A stretch of 13,192 nucleotides of DNA from assembly GCA_021827285.1 (NCBI GenBank), contig JAKAWM010000024.1, positions 1 to 13,192 of the forward strand, in the 5' to 3' direction. This stretch comes from Actinomycetes bacterium. Lineage in GTDB: Bacteria > Actinomycetota > Acidimicrobiia > Acidimicrobiales > Palsa-688. Positions 6,566-13,192 of this stretch are shown here, piece by piece. Under the pieces are notes generated by a model, which worked only from the letters and a program-made list of their open reading frames with translations, was not told the DNA's origin and did no database searches. Both the position numbers and the translations under genes were made by a program. Numbering within the stretch: position 1 is the stretch's first letter; the number at the start of each line of letters is the position of its first letter.

Positions 6566-7978
6566 ATGGCCCGTGTCGGTATTCTCAGTTTCAGCGACGG
6601 GCGTGATTTCGTGCACCAGGGCCTGGCCTCGTTCGTGGCCGGGGTCGAAGACCGCATCGCCGCAGCCTGTGAGCGTTTCGGCGCCCTGGTTGTACGTGGC
6701 ACAGAGCCCATCACCTCCAATGAGGTGGCCGTGCGCGAGGGGCGCCGGGTGGCCGAGGAGCGACCTGACCTCACCATCTTCAACTACCCAGTCTGGGCCT
6801 TCCCTCATTTCTCCGTGCATGCAGCGCGGGCAACTACGGGCCCGCTGCTGCTCTTTTCCAACATCGACCCGACCTACCCGGGCATGGTCAGCCTGCTCGC
6901 CGCTGGTGGGAGCCTGGACCAGATCGGCCGGCGCCACGAGCGCCTGTGGGGCGAAGTCGAGGACCCAGCAGTTGCCCAGCGCCTGCGCCAGATTGCGGCG
7001 GCCGCGCATGCGGCGCGCTCCCTGGAGGGCTCCACCTTTGCCAGGGTCGGTGGCCGCTCGATGGGCATGTACACCGCCGTGGGCCGTACCGACGAGTGGA
7101 TGCGCCGCTTCGGCATCGATGTCGAAGAGGTCGATCAGTTGGAAGTCGTGCGCCGCTCGGAGCGGGTGCCCGCTGGCCAGGCGGCGGCCGGTCGCCAATG
7201 GCTGGAGAAGTACACCGCGGGCGTCCACTACGACGGCAAGGTGCTGACCCCTGAGATCCTGGAACGCCAGGTGCGCTCATACTACGCCATGAAGGAGATC
7301 ATCGAAGAGAACCACATCGACTTCTGCGGGATCAAAGGCCAACCAGAGCTGACGAACCATTTCGTGACCACTGACATTGCTGAGGCGTTCTTGAACGATC
7401 CCTACGACTTCGACGGCCCGAAGCAACCCGTCATCTGCGCGACCGAAAACGACATGGACGGTGCCCTCACGATGCAGTTGATGCACAAGGTGACAGGGAC
7501 CCCGGTTTTGTTTGCTGATGTACGGCACTATTTCGCGAAAGAGGGCATCTGGGACCTGGAGAACTCGGGCCAGCATGCCACTTGGTTCGCGGCTCGGTCG
7601 AACGACGCGGCTGAGAACCTGGCTAAGGTCGACCTCTACCCAGAGGAGTGGTACTTCCCAGCAGGCGGTGCGGCGGTGCACCACCTTGCCGCTCCGGGGG
7701 AGGTGACCCTAGCCCGGCTGTCGCGCATCGACGCGCGTTACCGGCTGCAGGTCACCAAGGGGCGCTTTGAGGCTTACGACGATGAGTCGAACGAGGCCCT
7801 AATGCGCCAGAGCAACTATGCCTGGCCCCACGCCTTCACCCGCATGAGCGCACCGGTGGCTGTCTTTTTGTCCCGCTTCGGCGCCAACCACATCCACGCC
7901 GTCCCCGGTGACATCACAGGCGAGCTGCAAATGATCAGCCGCTTGTTGGACATTGACTTCGAACGACTGGACGTGTAG
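6566..7978 (+). CDS. L-fucose/D-arabinose isomerase-like aldose-ketose isomerase, short form
   Basis: Metal-dependent isomerase of the FucI/AraA superfamily that interconverts an aldose and its 2-ketose in the cytoplasm. The 470-residue length falls below the roughly 590 of E. coli FucI. Catalytic elements are visible: E294 in CATENDMDGALT, D318 in VLFADVRHY, and H442 (or H444) in FGANHIHAVPGD. The Glu-to-Asp spacing of 24 equals that of E337 and D361 in E. coli FucI, which hold the Mn ion. The N-terminal half (VGILSFSDGRDFVHQ; TIFNYPVWAFP; LLLFSNIDPTYPGMV) is the substrate/subunit-contact domain. The start was chosen by the strong ribosome site. It follows the kinase by 23 bases and precedes the ABC transporter. 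The gene has no ATA codons, unlike its neighbours. The family is sure; the substrate (L-fucose, D-arabinose or another aldose) is open. Confidence 0.88.
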   Translation: MARVGILSFSDGRDFVHQGLASFVAGVEDRIAAACERFGALVVRGTEPITSNEVAVREGRRVAEERPDLTIFNYPVWAFPHFSVHAARATTGPLLLFSNIDPTYPGMVSLLAAGGSLDQIGRRHERLWGEVEDPAVAQRLRQIAAAAHAARSLEGSTFARVGGRSMGMYTAVGRTDEWMRRFGIDVEEVDQLEVVRRSERVPAGQAAAGRQWLEKYTAGVHYDGKVLTPEILERQVRSYYAMKEIIEENHIDFCGIKGQPELTNHFVTTDIAEAFLNDPYDFDGPKQPVICATENDMDGALTMQLMHKVTGTPVLFADVRHYFAKEGIWDLENSGQHATWFAARSNDAAENLAKVDLYPEEWYFPAGGAAVHHLAAPGEVTLARLSRIDARYRLQVTKGRFEAYDDESNEALMRQSNYAWPHAFTRMSAPVAVFLSRFGANHIHAVPGDITGELQMISRLLDIDFERLDV

Positions 7979-8019
7979 CCCGCTATGAGGCCTCTATTCG
8001 CAGACAACCGTGTACGGCC

Positions 8020-9630
8020 ATGGTGAACGTGCCCGTGAGCGGTGAGCAAAAGCCCGCCGTCGAGATGATCGGGATACGGTGCCACTTCCCCGGTGTGGAG
8101 GCGCTCAAGGGGGTTGACCTGAGGGTTGATAGTGGCGAGATACATGGGCTCGTTGGAGAAAACGGTGCGGGCAAATCGACCCTGATGAGGATCCTTGCAG
8201 GGGCTGAGCACAAAGACGCCGGGCGTATCCTCCTAAAGGGGAGGGAGGTGCATATCTCGGCGCCGACGGACGCCCTGGCGCATGGCGTATCGACCGTCTA
8301 TCAAGAGACTAGCTTGGCCCCTCACCTCAGCGTTGCTGAGAACCTCTTTGTTGGGAGGTTGCCACACACCGCCGGCGGCATTGTTGATTGGCGGCAGCTG
8401 AACCGGGATGCACGTCAGGTACTAGAAAGGCTCGGCATAGACTTGCCGTTGCGGTTACCTGTCAATTATCTCAGCATTGCCCAGCAACAGATGGCGGAAA
8501 TAGCTCGAGCGCTTTCATATGACGTCGCGGTACTGGTGCTTGACGAACCCACCTCGGCACTCGCGGACAACGAGATAGCAGCGCTGTTCCGTGTGCTTCG
8601 AGACCTGAAAAGCCATGGCATTGCGATCATCTTCATTTCGCACGCGCTGGACGAAACGCTGCAGCTGTGCGACCGGGTCTCGGTGATGCGCGACGGGGAG
8701 CTCGTCGGAGAGCGTGACGTTAGCGAAACAAATGTTGTTGACCTAGTCCGGATGATGGTGGGTCGTGCCATGACTGAAATGTACCCCAAGGTCAACGCAC
8801 CGCTCGGGGAGGAGTTGTTGCGAGTAGAGCACTTCCGCGTCCGCGGGAGGAGCACCGAGGTGAACTTCTCCGTTCGTGCAGGCGAGGTGGTTGGCTTTGC
8901 AGGGCTGCTGGGAGCAGGCAGGACGCGGCTCATGCGGTCGATAGTCGGAGCCCTTCCGGCCGAGGGAGGCACGATCCTCCGTCGGGGCAAACCTGTGCGG
9001 GTACGTAACCCCGAGCAAGCGATCCGGCGAGGCATCGGGTACCTATCGGACGACCGCCGTCGCAGCGGCCTCGCGAGCCTGCTTAGCGTGCGGGCCAACC
9101 TGACCCTTGCTTCGCTACCGCAGTTCTCGCGTGTTGGGGTGCTCAAAAGGCAAAAGGAGGTGAGTTCCGCGTCAGCGATAATAGGCGCCCTCCGTATAGC
9201 TACTCCTTCGCCCGATCAACAGGTTGGCGTCCTGAGCGGCGGCAACCAGCAGAAGACGCTCTTGGGCAGGTGGCTGATCGCCGAAGTCGAGGTGCTTGTG
9301 CTCGACCAGCCCACCAGAGGTGTGGATGTCGGCGCGAAAGTCGATATCTACGGGATAATCAATGACCTAGCCCAGTCTGGGAAAGGGGTGATCCTGATCT
9401 CGGACTACCTGCCCGAGCTTATGGGCATGAGTGACAGGATCGTCGTGATGCGTGAGGGTGTAGTGGTCGGAGAGTTCAAGCGCGAAGAGGCGACGCAGGA
9501 AAGCATTATGCTGGCAGCGTCGGGGCACGCAACAGACGCCCTGGTCTCCAGCCCTGATGTCACGGCCGCCGCTGACGGCTGGCCCGGCGGCAGCGAAAGC
9601 GAGCCGCGGACGAGAAAGGGGCCCTTGTGA
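8020..9630 (+). CDS. Sugar ABC transporter ATP-binding protein, double ATPase of RbsA/CUT2 type
   Basis: Cytoplasmic ATPase that drives ribose-type sugar import, made of two fused ABC domains; 536 residues against about 500 for the family. Domain 1: Walker A GENGAGKST (residues 46-54), signature LSIAQQQ (151-157), Walker B LVLDEPTSAL with D175/E176. Domain 2: a degenerate Walker A, GLLGAGRTRL (295-304), with Arg where the Lys would be; signature LSGGNQQK (405-412); Walker B VLDQPTRGVDVG, with Gln430 in place of the catalytic Glu. The loss of Lys in domain 2 is normal for this family; the Gln change is less usual. A polar tail of about 40 residues extends beyond the ABC domain. ATG at 8020 has no clear ribosome site; GTG codons at 8023, 8029 and 8035 are alternatives. 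It lies 41 bases after the isomerase and overlaps the permease by four bases. Confidence 0.92.
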   Translation: MVNVPVSGEQKPAVEMIGIRCHFPGVEALKGVDLRVDSGEIHGLVGENGAGKSTLMRILAGAEHKDAGRILLKGREVHISAPTDALAHGVSTVYQETSLAPHLSVAENLFVGRLPHTAGGIVDWRQLNRDARQVLERLGIDLPLRLPVNYLSIAQQQMAEIARALSYDVAVLVLDEPTSALADNEIAALFRVLRDLKSHGIAIIFISHALDETLQLCDRVSVMRDGELVGERDVSETNVVDLVRMMVGRAMTEMYPKVNAPLGEELLRVEHFRVRGRSTEVNFSVRAGEVVGFAGLLGAGRTRLMRSIVGALPAEGGTILRRGKPVRVRNPEQAIRRGIGYLSDDRRRSGLASLLSVRANLTLASLPQFSRVGVLKRQKEVSSASAIIGALRIATPSPDQQVGVLSGGNQQKTLLGRWLIAEVEVLVLDQPTRGVDVGAKVDIYGIINDLAQSGKGVILISDYLPELMGMSDRIVVMREGVVVGEFKREEATQESIMLAASGHATDALVSSPDVTAAADGWPGGSESEPRTRKGPL

Positions 9631-10703
9631 GCAGGATCAGTGCGGCGTCGGAGGGATCTAGCCAAGTGGGGCCCGGAGTTGTGCCACTGACCGAGCCAAC
9701 GCCGTTGCCAGAGGTGAGTCCTTCTCAAGGGGCGAGGGAACCTGACGGGAGCCACCGGCGTGCCTGGACGAGGCGGCTGCTCCAGCAGTTCGGGCTAGCG
9801 CTGTTCGTGCTGGTGTTGGGTGCCGCGCTTACTGCCTACACGCCTTACTTCCTGACCGGCACCAATATATCCGCCCTCTTCGTGCAGATGTCAGTAATAG
9901 CAATAATCGCTGTTGGCCAACTCATGGTCATTATTACGGCGGGCATTGATCTTTCGGTCAGCACTGTTGTCGGCCTTGCGGGGACGTTAGCGGCATACCT
10001 GGTGGTATATGACCATACCGGTACTGCGCTCGGCATGTTCTTGGGCGTCGCGGCGGGGGGGGCAGTTGGACTGATCAACGGTATCCTGATCACGCGCGTG
10101 CACCTGCCTCCGTTCATTGCCACCCTTGCCACCCTGAGCGCGGTCGGTGGTGCCGCCCTGATATTGACTAATGGACAGCCCGTCGGGGCCCCCGCGTCGT
10201 TCGACGTACTCGGTGCTGGCAAGCTTGGGCCTATAGCCGTCCCGATCGTCGTGATGCTGGTTGTGGCGGTAGCGGGTTGGTTCGTGCTCGCCCGCACGAC
10301 GTTTGGGCGAAGCGTCTACGCCATAGGAAGTAACTACGAGGCTGCGCGGCTGTCTGGCATCGCGGTCAACCGAGTCATAACTTCGGTCTACGTGATCCAA
10401 GGTCTCCTTGCGGGGCTTGGGGGCGTGGTGGTGGCAAGCCGCATACTGACTGGTGATCCCACGTCGGGTACTAACTACAACCTGGACGCCATAGCGGCTG
10501 TCGTGATCGGTGGTGCGAGCCTGTTCGGTGGGGAGGGGACTGTGTTCGGGGCAATGGTTGGCGCGCTGCTCATGGAGCTGATTTCTAATGGGTCAGATCT
10601 GCTGAATATATCGTCTTTCTGGCAAGAGGTGATCCTCGGGGTGGTGATCGTTATCGCGATCGCATATGACCAGGCACGGCGCCGTGCCTTCGCCCGGCGA
10701 TAG
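9627..10703 (+). CDS. Sugar ABC transporter permease, RbsC/CUT2 type
   Basis: Polytopic membrane permease (BPD_transp_2 family) forming the channel of the ribose-type importer, probably as a homodimer with the double ATPase. It has 358 residues and about ten hydrophobic segments. Family landmarks: GQLMVIITAGIDLSVSTVVG, with D108 in the conserved GIDLS; GLINGILITRVHLPPFIATL; the ATPase-facing loop GRSVYAIGSNYEAARLSGI; and GVVVASR, followed after a short gap by NYNLDAIAAVVIGGASLFGG. GTG at 9627 overlaps the ATPase stop as GTGA, and AAAGGGG lies five bases upstream. About 50 polar residues precede the first helix, a longer cytoplasmic leader than most homologues, rich in Ser, Pro and Gly. ATA isoleucine codons are frequent (about ten). 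Confidence 0.93.
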   Translation: MSRISAASEGSSQVGPGVVPLTEPTPLPEVSPSQGAREPDGSHRRAWTRRLLQQFGLALFVLVLGAALTAYTPYFLTGTNISALFVQMSVIAIIAVGQLMVIITAGIDLSVSTVVGLAGTLAAYLVVYDHTGTALGMFLGVAAGGAVGLINGILITRVHLPPFIATLATLSAVGGAALILTNGQPVGAPASFDVLGAGKLGPIAVPIVVMLVVAVAGWFVLARTTFGRSVYAIGSNYEAARLSGIAVNRVITSVYVIQGLLAGLGGVVVASRILTGDPTSGTNYNLDAIAAVVIGGASLFGGEGTVFGAMVGALLMELISNGSDLLNISSFWQEVILGVVIVIAIAYDQARRRAFARR

Positions 10704-10739
10704 AGGATGGAGGTGCCTGGGGGTGAGGGTGTGAAGGAT

Positions 10740-10761
10740 CTACGACATAAGCAAGTTGTAG
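10740..10761 (+). promoter_or_regulatory. Inverted repeat between permease and binding-protein genes
   Basis: CTACGAC (10740-10746) and GTTGTAG (10755-10761) can form a seven-pair stem, one pair being G-U, around the eight-base loop ATAAGCAA. It ends six bases before the AAAAGGAG ribosome site of the binding-protein gene. Such intercistronic hairpins often protect the downstream message or tune its level. As DNA it could also be an operator. No T-run follows, so it is not a classical terminator. Confidence 0.4.
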
Positions 10762-10780
10762 GAGAGAAAAGGAGAAACGG

Positions 10781-11860
10781 ATGAAATCATTGACATGCAG
10801 GCAGGTTCGCGGCTCAAGGTGGGCGCGGTCGATGTCACTGCTTACCGTCGTCGCGCTAGCGCCTATCGGCCTGGTAGGGGTTAGTGCTCCGGCCGGGGCG
10901 GCCACCCCCTCGGGTGGCTCCCTCGTTTCACAAGAGCCTCAATGGAGGGCGGGTGCAACGCCTGCGCCGTCAGGGTCCAACTGGACTATTGCGGTCGTAC
11001 CGAAGTCGGTTGGGCTGTTCTACTGGGGGACCGTTGACGCTGGCGCCCAAGCGGCAGGGAAGTACTTCCACGTGAAGATTGTGTGGAAAGGGACAGCGAG
11101 CGAGACTGACGTGACTGGTCAGGTTAACATGATCCAGGACTTCATCACGAAGCACGTAAACGGTCTTGCTTTCGCCGCCACCGATGCGCACGGCCTAGTG
11201 CCAACGGCGAATGCTGCGAAGAAGGCCGGCATCCCAGTTGTCAATATAGACTCGGGCCTCACCCCGCAGGGTCCGCCGCTCGTGGCAAGCGACAATATCG
11301 TCGCGGCAGCCAAGGCTGCTGATATCTTGGCTCGGCAGATCGGCTATAAGGGGGAGGTAGCGTTGCTGCCATTCGTGCCGTCTGCGGCGACGTCGATCGA
11401 GCGCCAGCAGGGCTTCGAGAACGAGCTAAAGAAGTACCACAACATCAAGCTGGTGGCTGTGCAATATGACCAGAGCGATATCGAGACGGCGCTGTCAGTA
11501 ACTGATGACATATTGACGGCACATCCCGCGTTGAAGGGCATATTCGACGCAAACGAGCCGGGTGTAGACGGTACGGTGGCCGCGCTGGCAGAGCGAGGTC
11601 TGCCGCCCGGCACGATAAAGGTGGTCGGCTTCGACAACGCCACCGATGAGGTGAACGACCTCGCGGACGGCTATGTGTCGGCACTTATAGTACAGAACCC
11701 GTTCAGGATCGGTTACGAGGGTGTGGCAGAGGTCGTCAGCTTGCTGGAGCACCACTCGGTGCCGCATATTGTTGACACGGGTGTGATCGTAGCTACGAAG
11801 GCGAACATGAACCAAGTGGCGGTCCACCAGCGGCTGTTCCCGCCGACGATCGCCCCGTAG
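10781..11860 (+). CDS. Sugar ABC transporter substrate-binding protein, ribose-binding (Peripla_BP_4) type
   Basis: Secreted sugar-binding protein of the CUT2 importer; 359 residues. The N-terminus is a long Sec signal: basic residues up to R16, a hydrophobic core (residues 18-34), and the cleavage motif A38-G-A40 before A41. No lipobox cysteine is seen, so membrane attachment is not by a lipid, which is unusual for a monoderm and worth noting. The mature part begins with a Ser/Gly/Pro-rich linker, then NWTIAVVPKSVGLFYWGTV and GLAFAATDAHGLVPTANAAK. IPVVNIDSGL, LKGIFDANEPGVDGTV and IKVVGFDNATDEV follow, all standard for ribose-binding-like proteins. The ribosome site AAAAGGAG lies six bases before ATG 10781. 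Two TAG stops stand in tandem (11858-11863). The 77-base gap from the permease holds an inverted repeat. The bound sugar is unknown. Confidence 0.92.
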   Translation: MKSLTCRQVRGSRWARSMSLLTVVALAPIGLVGVSAPAGAATPSGGSLVSQEPQWRAGATPAPSGSNWTIAVVPKSVGLFYWGTVDAGAQAAGKYFHVKIVWKGTASETDVTGQVNMIQDFITKHVNGLAFAATDAHGLVPTANAAKKAGIPVVNIDSGLTPQGPPLVASDNIVAAAKAADILARQIGYKGEVALLPFVPSAATSIERQQGFENELKKYHNIKLVAVQYDQSDIETALSVTDDILTAHPALKGIFDANEPGVDGTVAALAERGLPPGTIKVVGFDNATDEVNDLADGYVSALIVQNPFRIGYEGVAEVVSLLEHHSVPHIVDTGVIVATKANMNQVAVHQRLFPPTIAP

Positions 11861-11898
11861 TAGGACTTGTGCCTGGGTAGGTCGTTTCTAGATTGAGG

Positions 11899-11927
11899 CT
11901 ACGCGGATAGGTAAGAACCCGCGGTAG
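11899..11927 (+). terminator. Possible hairpin terminator after the sugar operon, no T-run
   Basis: CTACGCGG (11899-11906) pairs with CCGCGGTAG (11919-11927) with one bulged G, closing a 12-base loop, about 40 bases after the binding-protein stop. The stem is GC-rich, but only TTC follows it, so an intrinsic terminator is doubtful. Hairpins without a T-run are sometimes reported as terminators in actinobacteria. Confidence 0.3.
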
Positions 11928-12118
11928 TTCGGAGCCGGAGCGGGGGATCCCTGTCCGCGTGGCCATCTTTAGTACTGACAGGCTTGACCAGGATCGTCGG
12001 GACAGGCAGAGGATTGGTGAGCGTAGCGCAAAGGCCCGCTCGGGGCTCGCTAAGAAGACGAGGTGAGACGGCTAATGCCCCAACTCCCGCTCGAGCCTTG
12101 GCGTTGGACAACGGGCTC

Positions 12119-12146
12119 GCCGGTGATCACTGGCCGACAAAGGCCA
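12119..12146. repeat. Two overlapping inverted repeats beside the dehydrogenase stop
   Basis: GCCGGTGATCACTGGC (12119-12134) is a 16-bp palindrome with one mismatched pair. TGGCC (12131-12135) and GGCCA (12142-12146) form a second perfect five-base stem around GACAAA, ending at the stop codon of the minus-strand gene. The two share bases and cannot fold together in RNA. They could serve as a weak bidirectional terminator or a protein site. Confidence 0.3.
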
Positions 12147-12926
12147 CTACCACAGCGTGTAGCCGCCGTCCACTACGAGCGTCTCACCGGTGACAAAGCT
12201 GGCGGCGTCAGAGGCGAGGAAGAGCACCGCTTGGGCAACCTCCTCTGGTGTGCCCGTACGGACCATGGGCGTGGCACCTAACCATAAGCGGCGGAGTTCG
12301 CTATCGTCAAGGAACTTCTCGGTGAGGGCTGTCCGGATATAGCCAGGTGCAACGGCGTTCACTCTCAGGCCGTAGGGGGCCCATTCGGCCGCCAGAGACT
12401 TGGTAAGCATGATGACACCGGCTTTGGACACGTTGTAGGCTACTTGGGGTTGAGGACGGTTGACGATGAGCCCCGACATCGAAGCGATGTTGACGATGGA
12501 TCCACTCCCGGCCCGTATCATGGCGAGGCCGAAAACTTGGCTGCAAAAGAAAACAGCAGACAAGTTCACGTCTAGCACCCTGCGCCAATCGGCCTCTGTC
12601 ATTTCTTCGGCAGGCGCGTTGTGCGCAATACCGGCGTTGTTGACCAAGACATCGGCCACTCCCCAAGAGTCTTCGAGCTCAGCGCACGCCGACTTGACCT
12701 GGTCGTAGGAGGTGACGTCACAGGACAAACCGATGGCACCTGCTCCAGCGGTATGGCTGATCTCCCTTGCAGCGCTTCGAGAACGTTCGGCGTCGAGATC
12801 GAGAAGGGCCACGGACGAGCCGGCCCGGGCGGCCGCCAGCCCGATGGCATAGCCGATGCCCTGTGCCCCGCCGGTTACGACCAATCTGCGGCCGGCCAGC
12901 TCCGGATAGATGGCATTAGCGGTCAT
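12147..12926 (-). CDS. Short-chain dehydrogenase/reductase, polyol dehydrogenase-like
   Basis: Classical SDR of 259 residues, full length, acting as an NAD(P)-dependent oxidoreductase in the cytoplasm. Motifs: cofactor loop TGGAQGIG (residues 18-25); D43 at the end of strand 2 in ALLDLD, favouring NAD(H); CDV at 69-71; NNAG (96-99); N121; S149 in NIASMSG; catalytic Y164 and K168 in AYNVSKAG; and the closing VTGETLVVDGGYTLW. The segment IVNRPQPQVAYNVSKAGV with KSLAAEWAPYGLRVNAVAPGYI resembles mannitol, arabinitol and sorbose dehydrogenases of this superfamily, so a polyol or ketose substrate is likely but unproven. The start ATG overlaps the upstream membrane-protein stop as ATGA. It converges on the sugar transporter operon; a role in making or using the ketose handled there is an inference. 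Confidence 0.9.
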   Translation of the reverse strand: MTANAIYPELAGRRLVVTGGAQGIGYAIGLAAARAGSSVALLDLDAERSRSAAREISHTAGAGAIGLSCDVTSYDQVKSACAELEDSWGVADVLVNNAGIAHNAPAEEMTEADWRRVLDVNLSAVFFCSQVFGLAMIRAGSGSIVNIASMSGLIVNRPQPQVAYNVSKAGVIMLTKSLAAEWAPYGLRVNAVAPGYIRTALTEKFLDDSELRRLWLGATPMVRTGTPEEVAQAVLFLASDAASFVTGETLVVDGGYTLW

Positions 12927-13117
12927 GCCCGCTGGCTTCTTGTCTCGCGGTCAATGCCGTGAGCGAACGAGCTCACGACGAGGACAGCGAGCGGGACAGT
13001 CAAGATCAAGGTCACCGCGAAGACAACGACCTTCACAGGCTCGCCGATCGTTGACGCCAAGGTGACAATTTCGACACGGACGAAGAACACGATCACGGCG
13101 ACAGCCGCGACGAGCAT
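12923..13117 (-). CDS. Small two-helix membrane protein, function unknown
   Basis: A 64-residue protein with two hydrophobic stretches: one near residues 2-20 (LVAAVAVIVFFVRVEIVTLA) and one near 29-52 (KVVVFAVTLILTVPLAVLVV). A short polar tail, HGIDRETRSQRA, follows. Third codon positions are mostly G or C, as in real genes here. The stop overlaps the dehydrogenase start in ATGA, which suggests translational coupling. The weak point is the start: ATG 13117 has no good ribosome site. The frame is open for 12 more codons upstream, with coding-like use but no usual start codon, before a TGA at 13154-13156. It may therefore be the 3' part of a longer gene cut by a stop or frameshift. I recognise no family. 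Confidence 0.5.
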   Translation of the reverse strand: MLVAAVAVIVFFVRVEIVTLASTIGEPVKVVVFAVTLILTVPLAVLVVSSFAHGIDRETRSQRA

Positions 13118-13192
13118 CCGGGAGACCGCGACCGCGAGGCCGGGGGCGAACCTTCACGTGGCGTTCACACACACGGTGGACGCGACGACACT

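Larger units (their letters stand above)
11861..12146. other. Convergent intergenic spacer
   Basis: This spacer separates the sugar transporter operon (+) from the dehydrogenase gene (-). Short open frames exist on both strands but show no motif, ribosome site or convincing codon use. It contains one imperfect hairpin near 11899-11927 and a pair of overlapping inverted repeats at 12119-12146, described separately. No T-run terminator is seen on either strand. Confidence 0.5.

Noticed and set aside
7985..8026. A 13-codon open frame (MRPLFADNRVRPW) overlapping the ATPase start, possible leader peptide
   Set aside because: It has no ribosome site and no attenuator-like structure. It is most likely a chance frame in a 41-base gap.
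11984..12281. Short plus-strand open frames in the convergent spacer
   Set aside because: Part lies antisense to the dehydrogenase; no ribosome site, motif or convincing codon use.
13157..13192. Minus-strand tail SVVASTVCVNAT before TGA 13154-13156, perhaps the end of another gene
   Set aside because: Only 12 codons are visible at the window edge; that is too little to call a gene.
1..13192. Search by eye for CRISPR arrays, transposases, integrases, tRNA genes and toxin-antitoxin or defence genes
   Set aside because: No repeat-spacer pattern, no transposase or recombinase motif, and no cloverleaf was seen; all large frames are metabolic, transport or regulatory.

Overview
The window looks like chromosomal DNA from a high-GC Gram-positive bacterium, most likely an actinobacterium. 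The reasons are high GC content, strong G/C preference at third codon positions, several GTG starts, stop/start overlaps, and recognisable protein families. The genus cannot be read from the sequence; a deep actinobacterial lineage such as Acidimicrobiia is only a guess.

Region 1 (1-3656, + strand) is the end of a glycerol-3-phosphate / glycerophosphodiester uptake operon. It holds a 5'-truncated ugpB (binding protein), ugpA and ugpE (permeases) and a cytoplasmic glycerophosphodiester phosphodiesterase (ugpQ type). The four genes overlap by 1 to 8 bases and are probably translated as one unit. No ATPase (ugpC) lies in or after this part of the operon.

Region 2 (3657-4007) is intergenic. Part of it looks coding on the minus strand in two different frames and may be a decayed gene. 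Just before the next gene are three imperfect 13-bp tandem repeats, a possible operator.

Region 3 (4008-11860, + strand) is a sugar utilisation cluster: a LacI-family regulator, an FGGY-family sugar kinase, a short FucI-type aldose/ketose isomerase, and a ribose-type (CUT2) ABC transporter with a double ATPase, a permease and a secreted binding protein. In the predicted scheme the ABC system imports a monosaccharide, the isomerase turns the aldose into a ketose, and the kinase phosphorylates the ketose. The regulator probably senses the sugar or an intermediate. No aldolase or epimerase is present, so the last step must be encoded elsewhere. The substrate cannot be fixed from sequence; L-fucose, D-arabinose or a related aldose fits the isomerase family.

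Region 4 (11861-13192) is a convergent intergenic spacer with small inverted repeats, then a minus-strand pair: a small two-helix membrane protein and a short-chain dehydrogenase whose active-site segment resembles polyol dehydrogenases of the mannitol/arabinitol type. It may feed a polyol-derived ketose into the same pathway. I see no mobile element, CRISPR array, tRNA or rRNA. The region is best read as ordinary catabolic gene content with a few unusual local features.
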